From the NCBI GenBank assembly GCA_003008705.1, contig PDUO01000010.1, positions 248,001 through 312,000 on the forward strand: a stretch of 64,000 bases of DNA, read 5' to 3'. The position numbers and the translations under genes were made by a program. The notes under the pieces are model-generated. The model saw only the letters and a program-made list of their open reading frames with translations. It searched no databases and was not told the origin of the DNA. Below, one piece after another: positions 1-12,318 of the stretch. Numbering within the stretch: the stretch's first letter is position 1; each line of letters opens with the position of its first letter. This DNA comes from Pezicula radicicola (lineage: Eukaryota > Ascomycota > Leotiomycetes > Helotiales > Dermateaceae).

Positions 1-196
1 GTTTTGTTGAATGTTAACTAATAGTCGGTTGGTCGCTCCTTTGTGCTTGACGAACCAACTGTTATCTTGAATCATCGTTCTACCTACATTTGTTTCTCTC
101 CTTAAATGTATTAAAAGTATCGAGTTATTCAAATTCCTTGATTCATCTAATAAACTGGTACGACTTGTGCAAGTTTCAATTCCGGACAAGTAGCTC

Positions 197-2224
197 TTAA
201 TGGATACAAAAAATTTCGCGTTCTCGTTCACCCCTTTCCATCATTTCAATAGCTTCTCCATGCATGAGACCATGAACATAGCACTCGCCGACAAGATTGT
301 AATGATTTCCATCGAGCCTCAAAATGAACGGAGTCACACCTCCTAGTAAAACACATACTATGTCTCCCTCCTCGATAATGCAGGAACCGAGTCCATAATA
401 TCCCTCTGCAGTTCGAAAGAATTTCCGATGCCTACAGACGATCTTACAGCAACCTATCCAATCATACGCATCACCGTCTCTACTAGCTCTCTCCAATTCG
501 TCAGTTACTAGGTTGGTATGTCCAAACTCTCGCATCAAATAAGCTGCTCCATGTGCAAGCCAGGTGGACTTAGGCACCTTGTTGTCGTCGTGTCGATGAC
601 CGCTCTCGATTGCCAGGGTTAGACAACCGGCTGAGAGGGTTTGGAGGAAAGCAAAGACGGCACTTTCTCCGTTGACGTACTTGTAGGACGGATGGAATTT
701 TGGGTATCTACAGATGTTTTTCCATATCGAATTAACGGCGCGATTGCTTCTGTTGGTTAAAGTATCGAAAGTGAAGTCATTTTTATAAAGTTCTGTAGAG
801 TATTGAGTTATTTTATCAATTATAAACCCTTCAATGTCCATAACCTTTGACCATTTAGAGAGTCGTAATACCGGTGGCCAATCCTTTGATGTTCGGAAGA
901 CTGTTCCTGTATGTCCTAGTAGATGGTTCAGTTGCCCTTGTGCCCAGTTCGGAGCCCAGCTCGGTATTTCTTGCGAACATTCTGTGCATTTTCTTTTCAG
1001 CAAGTAATGACAATCAACCTTACGAGATCAACTGACCAGATAAGTCATAGCAATCATGTTGAACAGCTTGGAGAAGCTCAAGATCTTTAGCACCTTTGAT
1101 CATGCGAACAGCAACTTCGTGGAAGACTTCAAACTCGGACTTGCTGTAATCCACAGTCAGAAGAGGTATTCCGGGAGCTCTCATTGGTGCAGAAAAGTGG
1201 CCTAGCAAAGCGAAGACATGATCCCGAGGATCTGTAGCTTTTTTATCCCGAGCTCTATGTAGGGTAAGGATGAAACTGGTCCGTGTGCTGTGCTGAGCTG
1301 TGAGCGGAACAAAATCGTAATCTAAGTCCGCAATTTTAACAACAGAAAGACCAAGGCGTGAGCGCAACGGCCTATGCTTTCTCGTCAATATTATACAGAC
1401 ATCAGCCAAGGTTTGCCAGTCCAAACTGGCATCCCCCCAGAATATTTCAGCAGAAACACCTGTTCCTATTTCCTGGCAAATCCAAATTCGGTTAAACTAA
1501 CAGCATTCAATCAAAATTACTCGTTATGATCGTGGATTATATGGCAGTGGTGACTTACCCATGGTGCATGACATAACTCCTTGAAGTATTCCCACCCACT
1601 GACTGGCAAGTTATCCGAGCCCTGCCGTTGCATCTCGGTGAAGGACTCGAGTCTCTTTTCATCTTTGAAGATTTCGTTAAGTCGAAGAACTAGGTCGAAC
1701 GCCTTTCTTGCAACCTTGTCTTTATCGTTACCAAGGAACACTAGTACATTTTCTGTTTGCTTATAAATTGCGTTCATCAACGTGACTTGTTGAGCTCGTT
1801 CTACAGTGCTTCGCTGGTTAATACATATCTGATCTACCCATATTCTTCGTGGCCGTTTTCTATGACGAATAGTCCTTAAAGCATCGCTCAAGTTTTGTGT
1901 AAGGGGAAACACTTTCCCGCCGACAAGCATTTTTCGGCAGCGGAGAGGGTCACCCCATGTGTAAGAGATAGCCTCGTACTCAGGATCATCATTTAGATCG
2001 GCGAATTCGAGAGATCCGACCAATCTATCATCCCACCAGCCTGGATTGAGTGTGAGAATCCTGATAACGTTGTCATCCGGAACTCGGCGGTATCGATACT
2101 TATAAGGAATCTCTCGTGGTCCCTGCGACGAGCTTCCTGGGCTATCGCCTAAGGGTTCTGGTCCTTGACGAGGTGATTCGGCCCTAAGGTCCAAAGTGCG
2201 AACTGATCCTGTGATCTTCTCCAT
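197..2224 (-). CDS. HET-domain (heterokaryon incompatibility) protein 1
   Basis: HET-domain protein of the fungal non-self recognition type; the trigger and partner cannot be told from sequence. Three exons on the minus strand: 2224-1559, 1496-1037 and 981-197, giving 636 residues. The HET core is in exon 1, with YEAISYTWGD at about residue 86 and IWVDQICINQ further on, followed by an ER-x2-QV-x2-MNAIY stretch. The first splice (GTAAGT/TTAG) restores a FNRIWICQEI block; the second (GTCAGT/ACAG) restores an ECSQEIPSWAPNW block, both usual after HET cores. The C-terminal half is the poorly conserved region common to this family. It looks complete. A broken HET fragment and a second HET gene follow at 2.4-5.0 kb, so this is a small HET cluster. 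Family call is sure; specificity is unknown. Confidence 0.88.
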
Positions 2225-2402
2225 CGAGTGCTTTGCTAGTTGGGGAGTACCTTAAATGAAAGAATCTCCTTCTGTTCGTTGCCTTCAGATAAAGCTGGAT
2301 TGTGTCTAAATTTAGTTATACCCACGCTAAACGATCACCCAATGAAATCGTCTAGTACGAGTGTGTAGGCGCTGTGAGGCTGTGAGCTGTGGGTGAGCAC
2401 AG

Positions 2403-2889
2403 GTGAGTGTTGGCGGACCTGAGGATCTGCCTGGTGTGCAACTTGCGCATTTATCCTTTAGTATCAACGGGGTCCGCATCAATCAGGCCGATCTAGAAGA
2501 ACGATCGCAACAAGTCGCAATTATGCACGATATCTATAAACTTGTGCACACTGTCTTGGTCTGGCTTGGGAAAGCAACCAATGGAACCGTTCATGCAATG
2601 AAGTATGTGCCGCGACTGATGCGAGAGACAAAATATTTGCACTTCGGAACCTGTTGGGTTATTACGAATGCAAATTGGTCCCATATCCAGATTACACGAT
2701 ATGTTGGGAGGGTCTATCACCGACGTTGCCATCCGACTCCTGAAGTTGCAGAAAACATACGAGCAGACTGATCTCCTCCGTTGTGCCAGACGGGTCAATC
2801 AGCATATTGAATGTCAACCTCTGTTTTCTGAGGGGTTCCGTTTTGCGCTAGTCCAATCGATACATAACGACTTCTTGGTGCTCGCGTAG
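2403..2889 (+). pseudogene. HET-domain gene fragment
   Basis: A plus-strand open stretch encodes a recognisable piece of a HET core: INGVRINQADLEER, then a QV-x-IMHDIY block and VLVWLGKA. These match the segment around the family's IDALCINQ motif. The upstream SYxWGD part is missing and no start or splice site restores it. Frames break after about 2.77 kb. It lies between two HET genes in the opposite orientation to both, so it is more likely the remnant of a third copy than an exon of a neighbour. Confidence 0.7.
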
Positions 2890-2946
2890 CTTCATCGCAA
2901 TTCGTAAGTGACGCGATGGTTACATTTAAAAATATGTGCAAGGCGC

Positions 2947-4967
2947 TTAAACAATTACGACTGTTCTCCGGGATCCTTCTACAGGAAATCTAGCTTCTAA
3001 GCCTAGTGACTGCTCGTTCTCCAATTCAGTATAGTATTCATCAAAACTCACTTCCTCATCCATCCAACATTCGCGATCTAGATCTTGCCTAAAGTGGCCA
3101 AGCCGCTTAAAAGTCCCATCAGGAAGACAGCTTAACAATAGTCCTTCCCATTGAGGAAATATATCGGTTCCCATACCGTTATCAGGAGTACATCCAAGCA
3201 GCAAGCACCATATCTCACCAAGGTCCTCTTCTTTGGCAGGTTCAGCGTCAGAATCCATACATGTATCATCCAGCCATGAGGGATCGGCGTATCTTGCCTG
3301 GACTAAAAAAGCCTCTATGGTGAGGCGTCCAGAAAGGACCCGACCGAAGGGATTTTCAGGATGAGCGAGTGTGACTTCGCAGGAGATGATCCTAGCACCT
3401 CTAGGTGTCTCTAAGCAATCAAAATGGACAATATTACACACAGGTACATTAACAGATGCCCAAGACCAGCTGGGAGCATGAAGTTCACGCCAGTTCCAGT
3501 CGTGTAGAAGTGCGCTGCTGTCCAATCTCCACCCTAATTTGCTTTCCATATCGTACTCCCACAAGCCAGCATAGTACTTGCTGTTCCACAATGTTGCTGC
3601 TATCGATGCAATCCCAGCAAGCGCTTCTAGTCGATCATCCGGATTAGTGAGGCTTCGAAGAGTGTAAATCCTGACAAGCTGATCCCATTCGACCTTTTGT
3701 AATGTACCAGCTTCAAACTCCTTGGTGGCGACGACTAGGTCCTCGCTCGGATGTGATCCCATTTGAATCCCATCGAAGGCCAAGCGATCGAAAATGGCGT
3801 TGCACTGCCAAATAATACCTCCTTCTGTGTAAATCAATGCCCGAGATGCAAGACTAATTTCCTGATAGGCCCATCCACGTTGATTCAGTGGTTCTTGTCC
3901 AGAAGATTCACTAGGAACTTCAAGAATACCTATTTCTCCCTCGCAGCTTGTCGAGAATCGAGCAGGCAGCATGATTGCTTCCTGCGGATGGCCTCCTATG
4001 TCCGCGAGAAAGCCATCGCGTACACTTTTTGCCCTTGAAGCAGCTATCACCAAAGTTGCTCGATTATATATAAATGCCATCTGAGAAATCTCACGTGCAA
4101 CATCGTTTTTATCGTCTTGTATTATACATAGTGCGTCGATCCACAAATACCGAATCTTGAGTTGCATACAAACTTGGACAGCGTCCTGGAGTGTTCGTGG
4201 AAGGTCATCAAGTACAATGCCTCTCCTCTTCGATAGAATATTGTCACGGGTTGTCTTGACTAGTTGATCACCGCCCCAGCAATAGCTGAGGGCTGTATAT
4301 ATACTAGTTTCTCTTTCTTCAGTCTCGTGCAGATACATTGTCTCGATGTGAATCATACACGAAGGTAATAAATTCACCTTACTACGAGGATAACCTTTGT
4401 ACTGTATGAGGCAATGGGTAAATACTTGCTCTATCCGCTCTGTTGCTTTCTGGTCTGTGACGGAACTGAGTATGGGTCGACTTGGTATTATTGTAGATAT
4501 TGGGCTCTCTGTTACGGTATTGCTTAATTGATAATTTCTAAGATATAGAGTCATAGCTTACCAGGTGTTGTAAAATAGTAGAAGCTGAGTCGATGTACGG
4601 GTTGGCTATAACTGTTATTACGAGCTACTTTCTACACAATTTCACAACTCGGTCCAGTGGTAAAAGTCGGGCAAATATCGAAGAATGAAATGTGTTCGTG
4701 GTCATCTCGCTGTGACGCACGAGACAGAACAGAACACAGAGCACATCCGTGGTCAGCATACTTCCTGAGCTCCGATATTGTATAATGCTCAAGACGATAT
4801 GATGACTGTCGGTTCGTTTCAATCAGGCTTCGACATGTGTTTGGATTTACAAATATTTCAGAGCAACGAGGACAAAGGCTTGATGGTCCTTGTGTATCAG
4901 GGCGAGTAGCAAGAGCAACTCTATTCCTGTTTTCTTCATCCTTGTGATATAAAGTAACGTGATTCAT
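2947..4967 (-). CDS. HET-domain protein 2
   Basis: HET-domain protein with a Cys-rich N-terminus (CPRC, then CALC), a layout common in the longer HET proteins of filamentous ascomycetes. The core reads YTALSYCWGG, DLPRTLQDAV, RYLWIDALCIIQDD, and ends with the VIAAS-x6-DGFL segment; the downstream GWAYQE motif is also present. I place two exons: 4967-4646 and 4556-2947, joined with a GTGAAA donor and a TAAG acceptor, which keeps the frame and gives 643 residues. The exact splice is less sure than the domain call, since an alternative donor/acceptor pair (4635/4538) also keeps frame. The first ATG is at 4967; frame is open further upstream without an ATG. Likely role is non-self recognition or programmed cell death; no effector domain is visible. 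Confidence 0.85.
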
Positions 4968-5532
4968 CACGGGCTGGATCAGTGGCGGGCTTATTTGTGA
5001 TAAGGATATAGAAAGAGGTCGCAAGGAAGGAATTTGCGAGGTGAGAATTTAATCGGTGATGCTTAGTCAATGATCCGACTCAGAATGCGGGGCGAGCAAT
5101 AAGCGTGTGGGAACATCTTAAAGAGAGGTTGCTGGCAGCCAATTATAGAACAGTTAAATTATGAGATTAAAGAAAGGGGGTATTCAAAGTATGTAGGAAG
5201 CTAGAAGAAAGGGATTTATAGAGGAAAAGCAGTGCTTTCCTCAGGGGCATCCATAACAAATTAGCTTGCAACGTCGACAGAGGCTAATTATATTTTAGGT
5301 GTCCACTTTGGGATCCTAGGAGCTCTACACAGTATAAGAATCTCGTCAAAACCTGATTAATTTGATCTAAGATAACGCTAGGTGAGACCAAGTGTGATTA
5401 CCAAGGAATGGCAGGGCAGAATTATATGACGAAATGCTCAGGGTGCTAAGGAGGTAGGTAGGGTAGTATTCTTACGGAGTACATAAGTGCCACAAACAGT
5501 ACAAATACAAATTTCAGCAACTCCCATATCCC
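4968..5532. other. Spacer between HET gene 2 and MFS gene
   Basis: It should contain the promoter of the HET gene, which reads leftwards, and the 3' end of the MFS gene, which also reads leftwards. I see no gene, repeat or clear regulatory site in it. Confidence 0.5.
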
Positions 5533-7492
5533 TCAAGGCTCGGGTTCAGATTTCTCGGGCTTCGCAGACTTCTTCTTTGGTTCTTGAATGATACCATATT
5601 CAGTATCAAGCTCCGTTCTTAGCGTGATCTCCTTCTCGATGAAGACGAATAAAAAACCGAGGCCAGCAATTGCGATGCCAACCGACCATACCAGTTTGAG
5701 ACTATCAGAGAACACACTGATGACCTCGTGTCGCAATTGCCCTTCCAAAGATTCAACAAAGGTTTTGGTTGCATGCTCATATGCATTGCCTCCAATCATA
5801 AGATCTCTGACGCTAGGATCACTAATCCGACCAGCCAGATTGCTGCATTGATTATTGAATACCGCAGACGGGATTGAGACTCCCCAGATTGCTCCAAAAC
5901 TGCGGATGAAAGACCAAGTTCCAGTCGCTGTCGCTGTGTCTGCTTCAGAAAGATCTGCTTGGACTGCTGGTAGAAGAACGCTAGCAATAAGACCTATGCC
6001 GGCTGCAGTCACAATTTGAAAGCATACCCAGACGGCCATCGATGAATTGGGACCAAGGAGAGTAAAGAGCCCAAACCCAATGGCAGTGAGAGCAAAGCCT
6101 ACATGATGAGCTGGGCGATATCGTCCAAATTTCGTCAGGACAAGTCCGCTCACGATAGCGAGAGGGGCAACGCCAAGAATAGTTGGGAGGAGTTGTACAC
6201 CGGATCTGGAAGGGCTTGATGAAAGGACAGACTGAAAGTAGACCTTTGAAAAGTCAGCACCTGTTTATTGCCAAGGGATTGATTCAGTTCATGTGAGTGC
6301 CTCAAAAATTGAGTTGGGGTGCATGGACACGATTCGAACATAAGCTGCTGTTTGCGAGGTTGCGAGGAACACGAACAGACAGAACGGGGAAAGAGGGGAG
6401 AAGTTGAGGTGAGAGAAGTTAAAGAGACGAGTACATACAGGAAGAAAATAAAGAACCCAATACGAGAGCATTGCGTGTATGAAGGTGAGGGCAAATGCCG
6501 TAGCAGAAGTTCTGTTCGCAAACAGCTGTCGAGGCATTGTCGGTTCTTTGCAAAACCTTGAAGTTTCGTAGACTTGGAAAATGGCTAGTCCAACAAATCC
6601 AAGCACCAAGGGAAGAATGATGCGGAAAGATGCCCAAGAATAGACTGTTCCACCCCAGGTCAAAGCTAGCAAGACTGAAGTCACTGCTGTGACAAAGACG
6701 GCATTCCCCAGCCAGTCGACGCGTTTGAGCCTATCTTTAACGCTCATCTCCTTCGTGTACCCAACTTGAAGGAATAGAAGTAGTGCAACTAAAGAGGCAC
6801 CTCCGATGGGGAGATTGAGGTAGAAAACCCAGCGCCACGACGCATTCTGGACAATAACACCGCCAATGAAGGGACCAAGGGCTACTCCGACGGTGATGAA
6901 TGCGAAGATGATTCCCATAAATTTTCCTCGCTCCCGCAAAGGCACAATGTCACAGACAATCAGCTCAATCAGCATGTTTATACCACCACCACCAACTCCT
7001 TGTATCGTCCGTCCTGCAATGAGCATTCCCATGGTCGACGCACCCCCACTGACCCCACTGCCCAGGATGAACAGTGCTACAGATGAAATGAGAAGCCATC
7101 TTCGACCGAATATATTACTCGTCTGGCCATAGAGGGGCTGAACCGCAGTACTACAGAAACATATCGTTAATTTCTGTTCCCCGCTTCGTTTGAAGTGCAA
7201 CGTACCTTGTCAAGAGGTAGCCATTGGCAGCCCAAATGTATAGCTCTCCCCCTCCAAGTTCGGCGATAATTGTAGGTAGTGCTGTGGTAGTAACGGTACT
7301 CTCGACGGCAGAAAGCAGTCCAGTGATACCGAGGGAGAGGAATATTGCCCAAAAGCGCCAATCGCGTTTTGTTGCAGCAGTCTTTGCGTCGTCGATGCTT
7401 TTGGGACTTTCATCTGCTGTCGTTGGGGTGGGTGTACGAGTAGTGGCATTGGGGTGCTCGCTAGTAATGACGACAGGGCTGGGGTCTTTCAT
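5533..7492 (-). CDS. MFS drug-efflux type transporter (DHA14-like)
   Basis: Major facilitator of the fungal multidrug/toxin efflux type, expected in the plasma membrane. Three exons: 7492-7206, 7150-6439 and 6243-5533, 569 residues. The second splice (GTATGT to AAAG, 195 nt) rebuilds the usual FLPVYFQSV segment; the first (GTACGT to TAG, 55 nt) joins GYLLT to STAVQPLYGQ. Visible motifs are an N-terminal hydrophilic arm, SAVESTVTTTALP at the first membrane helix, GQTSNIFGRR (loop 2-3), GRTIQGVGGGG, LRERGKFMG and the antiporter-like GPFIGGVIVQNASWRW. Number and spacing of hydrophobic segments fit 14 helices. The start at 7492 is chosen because residues upstream in the open frame are atypical for the family. 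It is divergent from an AflR-like regulator 290 bp away, so the pair is probably co-controlled. Substrate unknown. Confidence 0.9.
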
Positions 7493-7782
7493 TGTAATTA
7501 CCAGCTCTCTCCCAGCTTTCTTCTGATTCTGTGCTCGGCGACGTAAACATAAAGAGAGAAAAGAAAATATGTGATACAGTGACAATGAAGTTCCTCAAGA
7601 GCCTTTAAATCTCCTTTCTGCAATGCCTCATCTCCCCAGAAAGACAGAGATAGCCTGTTGAGCTCCACCGAATTTCTTCGGCGATGGCACCGATAGCAGC
7701 TGCATCAGTGCACAAGGCAGCACCGAACTGCAAATGCGCCTTTCTTACAATCACTGCATGAGCAGTACACACATTTCTCACC
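7493..7782. promoter_or_regulatory. Shared divergent promoter, MFS / AflR-like regulator
   Basis: A 290-bp interval lies between two divergent start codons and must hold both promoters. It is C/T-rich on one strand. No individual operator can be named with confidence. The arrangement itself suggests that the regulator controls the transporter. Confidence 0.55.
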
Positions 7783-9445
7783 ATGGCCGATCAAGTACGT
7801 CGGCGGTTAGCCTGCGATCGGTGCCACTCACAAAAGTTACGGTGTTCGAAGCGCAAAGGTAGTGAGAGCTGTGATCGTTGTATCAAAGGTCGGCGGCAAT
7901 GCATCTTCAGCCCCTCGTTGAGGCCTGTCTGGACACAAGCAGTTCCAACAGGAGTTATAAGCAGTGATACTAGTTCAGGTAAAAACCTGTAGGTCATTTA
8001 AATCAGCTTGGGAGATGCCAGCTCATAAATCATTTTCGGCAGTGCTGCAAGCCGTCCCCAAAAGCGTAAAAGGAGACCTTGCCATCAAGAAGCCACAGTT
8101 GAAGCTACAGTTGACAGTATGGTATATTCTCAGTAATTTAAGTTTCATCTGACTTGGAGTAGATGAAGAGGCCGACGAGGTATCCTTCGATGTAGAGCAA
8201 CAGCACCTTGAAAACATGTTACTGCAATGGAACCATCCTCCTGGCTTGGCCCCGAAACTTTCTTCTCCACTGGGCACACATGATAATCCATTCAGCAATA
8301 TTAATATAGACTCTGCATCGACAGAACACTTCATCCAAACAACAATTGATCAGGTGCCAGCTCTCGCCAACACTTCCGCTTCTACGCCTCAGAATACTCT
8401 TCTCCCAGATTTGTTCTCGCCATATTCTCCTACCAACTTCGAAAATCTAGAGACGCAATTCTATGGGGAAAGCAGGCCAGAGATGATTAGCTGTTTAGAC
8501 CCAGTGATTGTATCTCGAAGCACAGAGGGAATATTCCTTGATACAAACGGACTTTCGACAGCCGCTACCCATGCCCAAGCCACTCCCAATTTTCAAAAAC
8601 CGCGATGCAATACAGACACAACCTGTGCACAGCAATTAACTACGCTCTCGTCGAAACTTTACCAGCACGGCAAAACCATCCCATCATGGACCATGTTCGA
8701 GGACATTGGAGGTGGAGTGACTGAAGCCAGCAAGAGAAGAGCCACTGCGGGCTATAACCTCGATGAAACTTACGAGCTCACCCAGAACCTTCTTGAACTG
8801 TATCCTGGATTTCTCAGCGCTATATTCCCTGCAGACTCCTCTCAACCAACGCCATTGTCAACCAATGAAGAGGAAATACAGCTTTCATCCATAATCCAAG
8901 GATCACGTCAGTCTTTGGACAAACGCACATGTCACTCTTCGCCACGATCCTTTAACTCTTACAGACCTTCACTAGACGTCGCATCTGTATTTCTTATGCT
9001 CTCTTGTCAACATCGCGTGCTCGATATCTGGGAAGCCATTCAGCGCTTGATGCATGGATGTATCGAGCATTCAACTGTATCAAGTCAGCATGATGAGGCA
9101 ATCATGACAGTTGGTGTTCTGAGAATTGGATCCTTTGTGCCACCGACAGCCGCGGCAATCTCAATGCACATGTCACTTCTCAGCCATACCTTTGAGCAGC
9201 TCTTCGAATCTATCCGTGGGTTGCTCGCTAGGCTGATTGCTGTGACCGGTACCAAAGCCTGCGATGACTCTCTAGAGTCCCTTAGTGGCCAACAAGACCA
9301 TCGACAGAATCATAGGAAACAAGGAGCTGATATCGATGCTGTGATTTTAGCTACAAAAGCGACAGTGGACAGAACAAGCAGCCTGGTCAATGAGCTTGAG
9401 AATTTAAAGGGCCAAATACTGCAGTTGACTAGGAAATCACAGTAG
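7783..9445 (+). CDS. Zn2Cys6 transcription factor, AflR-like
   Basis: Nuclear binuclear zinc-cluster regulator. The six cysteines are C11, C14, C21, C30, C33 and C40. Three exons restore one frame: 7783-7988, 8043-8116 and 8163-9445 (520 residues). The small middle exon supplies a basic RPQKRKRRP tract just after the zinc cluster, as expected for DNA binding or nuclear import. The C-terminal half has the arrangement of AflR-family regulators: short hydrophobic blocks, CQHRVLDIWEAI, and a final leucine-rich LVNELENLKGQILQL helix. AflR relatives usually control secondary-metabolite genes, but no polyketide, peptide or terpene synthase is in this window. The divergent MFS gene is the likely target. 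Middle-exon boundaries are by eye. Confidence 0.82.
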
Positions 9446-10131
9446 TTATACAAAAGGGTGCTACTTAATTCCCTTGGTATTTCATGCCTATTACTTATCA
9501 GTCTTCTCATTGGAACTATTAAGGGGTATCGCTTCTATTATTAGTATTAATACCAAGATTCGTCACCATAAAACCTCTATGTGGACTCTTCCTAGCAGAT
9601 GTTGAAATGGACAGCAAACTCGTTTGGGCACTGGAAATATTACTTAAGGAGGTTACATGACATAAGATTTTCGATTTTCCACGCGGAATCTTAGCTCCTC
9701 AATATTTGTAGGTTTCTACCATAATCAACAATTGCACTACCGTATTAATTGGTTTGTAAGATATCATTTTGAATCGTTATTTTTTAAGATATAAGCGATA
9801 GATTTGAGTGACTCACATTATATGTGGCCCTAATCAAAATGATATCTTATAAAGTAATTTGTACGGTATCCACAAATTCACCATTTGTAGGGGGGTCTTC
9901 CCACTGTTCATTTCAGCCTTTGAATATATTAAGGTATTGGGAGATTGGAAACTTTTTGTTTGGTAAATCCTCGTAGAGGATTTGCAGTCATGTGAAACAT
10001 AGTCGAGGCCTAGTGAGGCAACGAGTAATTTTAAAGTTGATCACAAAGCACGAAAGAGAATGACACTAAGCGACGAAGACTAGTCTCAACTCAAGCTCGG
10101 TATTTTTTCTGAATATCATCTTCAATTGTGA
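9446..10131. other. Spacer between AflR-like gene and MDR dehydrogenase
   Basis: AT-rich, with no open frame that looks coding. Its only recognisable content is the short inverted-repeat element at 9738-9868, annotated separately. Both flanking genes end here (convergent 3' ends). Confidence 0.55.
9738..9868. repeat. MITE family A, copy 1
   Basis: A 131-bp element with terminal inverted repeats of about 33 bp. The left end reads TACCGTATTAATTGG and the right end, reverse-complemented, TACCGTACAAATTACT; both continue into AAGATATCATTTTGA. Both ends are TA, the usual target of Tc1/mariner elements. There is no coding capacity. Two further copies are at 16371-16512 and 59668-59834. Confidence 0.75.
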
Positions 10132-11328
10132 CTATTGTACACCTTCGATAATGACCTTGATAACGCTTTCTTTGCCTTGCTTCACAAGCTCAAAGGCCTT
10201 CTCTGCCTCTTCGAACTTGAAGCGATTGGTGATGAGTCTCTTGACGTCGATCTTTCCCGAAGCAATGAGATCCACTGCTTGCGGGTAGCAGCCAGCTGTA
10301 TATCGGATGGAACCTTTGATGTTTAGAGCACGTATACAAGCTGTGGTGATTGGGAAAACAACATTCTATCTCTGTCAGTAAATAGAATTAGAAAGCGTTT
10401 GTAAAACTTACCTCTTTTCCCATGCCCGTCTGTACATAGGTTCCACCTTTCTTAGCCACAAAGATACCAGCCTGAATACACGACTCAGCTCCAGTACACT
10501 CCAAGACAACATCAGCTCCCTCCCCAAGACCAAACTGCTTCTTGATATCCTCAGCCATCTTCTCACTTGCCTCCACAGGATCAACACCAGCCTCCGGTTT
10601 CCCAGGCTTAAACACCCCATCAGCACCATAAGTCTTAGCAAACTCCAACCTCGACTCAGAAATATCAACACCAATAACCTTACTAGCACCATAAGCCTTA
10701 CAAACAGCCTGACAAAGAACCCCAATAGGACCAGCCCCAAAAACCACAACCGTCTGACCAGCTCTAACATCCGCAACCTTAGTAACCTGTACAGCAACAG
10801 CAGTAGGTTCAACCATAGCCCCCTCCTCAAAACTCATATGATTCGGTAAAACATAACAATAATCCTCCGCAACGCTATAATACTTGGAAAGTGTACCATC
10901 CCAAGGAGGAGTAGCTGCAAATATCGTATCAGCACATAAATTATATTGACCACTTCGACAATAATTGCAATATCGACATGGTGTGCCCGGTTCAATAGCA
11001 ACCCGATCTCCAACTTTCAAGGTCGAGACTGCGGATCCGATTTCTACTACTGTACCGGCACTTTCATGGCCTAGCACTATTGGAGATTTTAGGATGAAGT
11101 CTCCGATTCGTCCCCGTTGCCAGTAATGGACGTCACTTCCACAAATGCCGGTTTGTGCTATTTGGACTCGGACTTCGTGGTCGTTTCGCAGGGGTTTTAG
11201 GGGTCGGTCTTCGATAGAGACGTTTTGGATGGAGTGAAGTACGAAGGAACGGTTCTATTATTTTGATATTAATAAGTTGTTCTTTTGAAAAGTTGAGTTT
11301 GGCTTACATTTTCTGTGGCTGAAGACAT
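10132..11328 (-). CDS. Xylitol/sorbitol dehydrogenase-like zinc MDR enzyme
   Basis: Medium-chain zinc alcohol dehydrogenase of the polyol group, expected to oxidise a polyol (xylitol, sorbitol or a related sugar alcohol) to a ketose with NAD in the cytosol. Exons 11328-11308, 11254-10412 and 10365-10132 give 365 residues. Catalytic zinc residues are C45 in GICGSDVHYW and H70-E71 in LGHESAG; the structural zinc set is C100, C103, C106 and C114. A VFGAGPIG nucleotide-binding turn (177-184) and an acid at the end of the second strand (D203) point to NAD rather than NADP. The tiny 7-codon first exon is supported by GTAAGC/TAG sites, and the last splice follows GMGKE. Sequence alone does not separate xylitol, sorbitol and arabinitol dehydrogenases. 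The gene is divergent from the SDR at 12505, with shared motifs in the interval. Confidence 0.9.
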
Positions 11329-11529
11329 CTTTGGTGATTTTGTGAAGATCTCTAAGGTGAACCAAGAAAAAAAGTCCAAGATTTACTTGCTACAAGATAA
11401 TTTTAAATATTGAACTGAAATCACGGGTTCGAAAGTTTGGAATTCGGAACATCTCCGCACGCTTTGGAGGCTTTTGGTGCCACGATTGACGTGGTTGGAT
11501 TGGTGGAGCACAAGGGTGGGATGCACTTG

Positions 11530-11545
11530 CGGAGAGTGTCACCCT
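11530..11545 (+). promoter_or_regulatory. CGGAG-N2-TGTCACCC element, MDR dehydrogenase side
   Basis: The sequence is CGGAGAGTGTCACCCT, about 200 bp upstream of the MDR dehydrogenase start and inverted relative to that gene. The thirteen fixed positions are identical to the copy at 12304-12318. CGG triplets are typical half-sites of Zn2Cys6 regulators. Function is inferred only from recurrence. Confidence 0.5.
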
Positions 11546-12303
11546 CCCCTCCCCGGTTTTCCTTTCACCACGCAGATCAGCGGGAAGAGATAACCTCAGA
11601 AAAAGGTACCATTGGAAATTCAAATATTATGTGGTAGGTAATTGACTTATGCTGAGAAACTAGTTATTAGTACATATTGCTGTTAAATAGGTGAAGTAGT
11701 GTAAACAGGGACAGTTGGTCGCTAGAATTAAAGATAGCTCTTGAATTGGAAAATTATAATTATCATGTAACATAAGCAATCATGTACTCGCTATATTCCT
11801 GTGAATATATTCTTTAACTTGAAACCTTTGTAGAAAGAAATCTGAAGTTCTAATGTTCAAAGTCATTGGTGAATATTGACCGGAAAGCCGATTCCCTTCT
11901 TAAACCTAACTACCTAATACAATAACTCACAACACATTTCTGTTGTATCACTCGTACAAAAGCTTTAGTGCGAGCATAGGTAACGTACTAATGAATATAT
12001 TTCAAAAGCGGCTGGTTTGAGCTATTCATGTTGTGTTCAATACCCTACATTGCAATTACATAAATCATCCTATAAAAGACCAACAGAGATGCTAATCAAA
12101 CGCTGTACTTATATTCTTGCTTCCCGATAGTTTCCTCGCTTAATATTTCAAAACCAAGACTAGTTCCTGTAAACGAGATGGTATTATCTTATACCACCGG
12201 CCGCCGGCGAGTCTGGACCGTAAAATTGTCTTAGTCGTTCCAAATCCAAACCCCAAAGCCGACTTATCCTTCGGGGATTCAAGACCGGGGATTTTAGGCG
12301 GCC

Positions 12304-12318
12304 CGGAGCTTGTCACCC
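12304..12318 (+). promoter_or_regulatory. CGGAG-N2-TGTCACCC element, SDR 1 side
   Basis: The sequence is CGGAGCTTGTCACCC, about 190 bp upstream of the SDR start at 12505. It matches the MDR-side copy at every position except the two-base spacer. Confidence 0.5.

Noticed and set aside
6310..6350. B-box-like GTTCGAATC on the minus strand in the MFS intron, possible tRNA
   Set aside because: No matching A box, acceptor stem or anticodon arm could be built around it.
6244..6438. Long 195-nt intron of the MFS gene as a possible pseudogene lesion
   Set aside because: Splice sites are good and joining restores the conserved FLPVYFQSV segment in frame.
11415..11440. GGTTCGAAA resembling a tRNA T-loop upstream of the MDR gene
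   Set aside because: No cloverleaf can be formed with the flanks.
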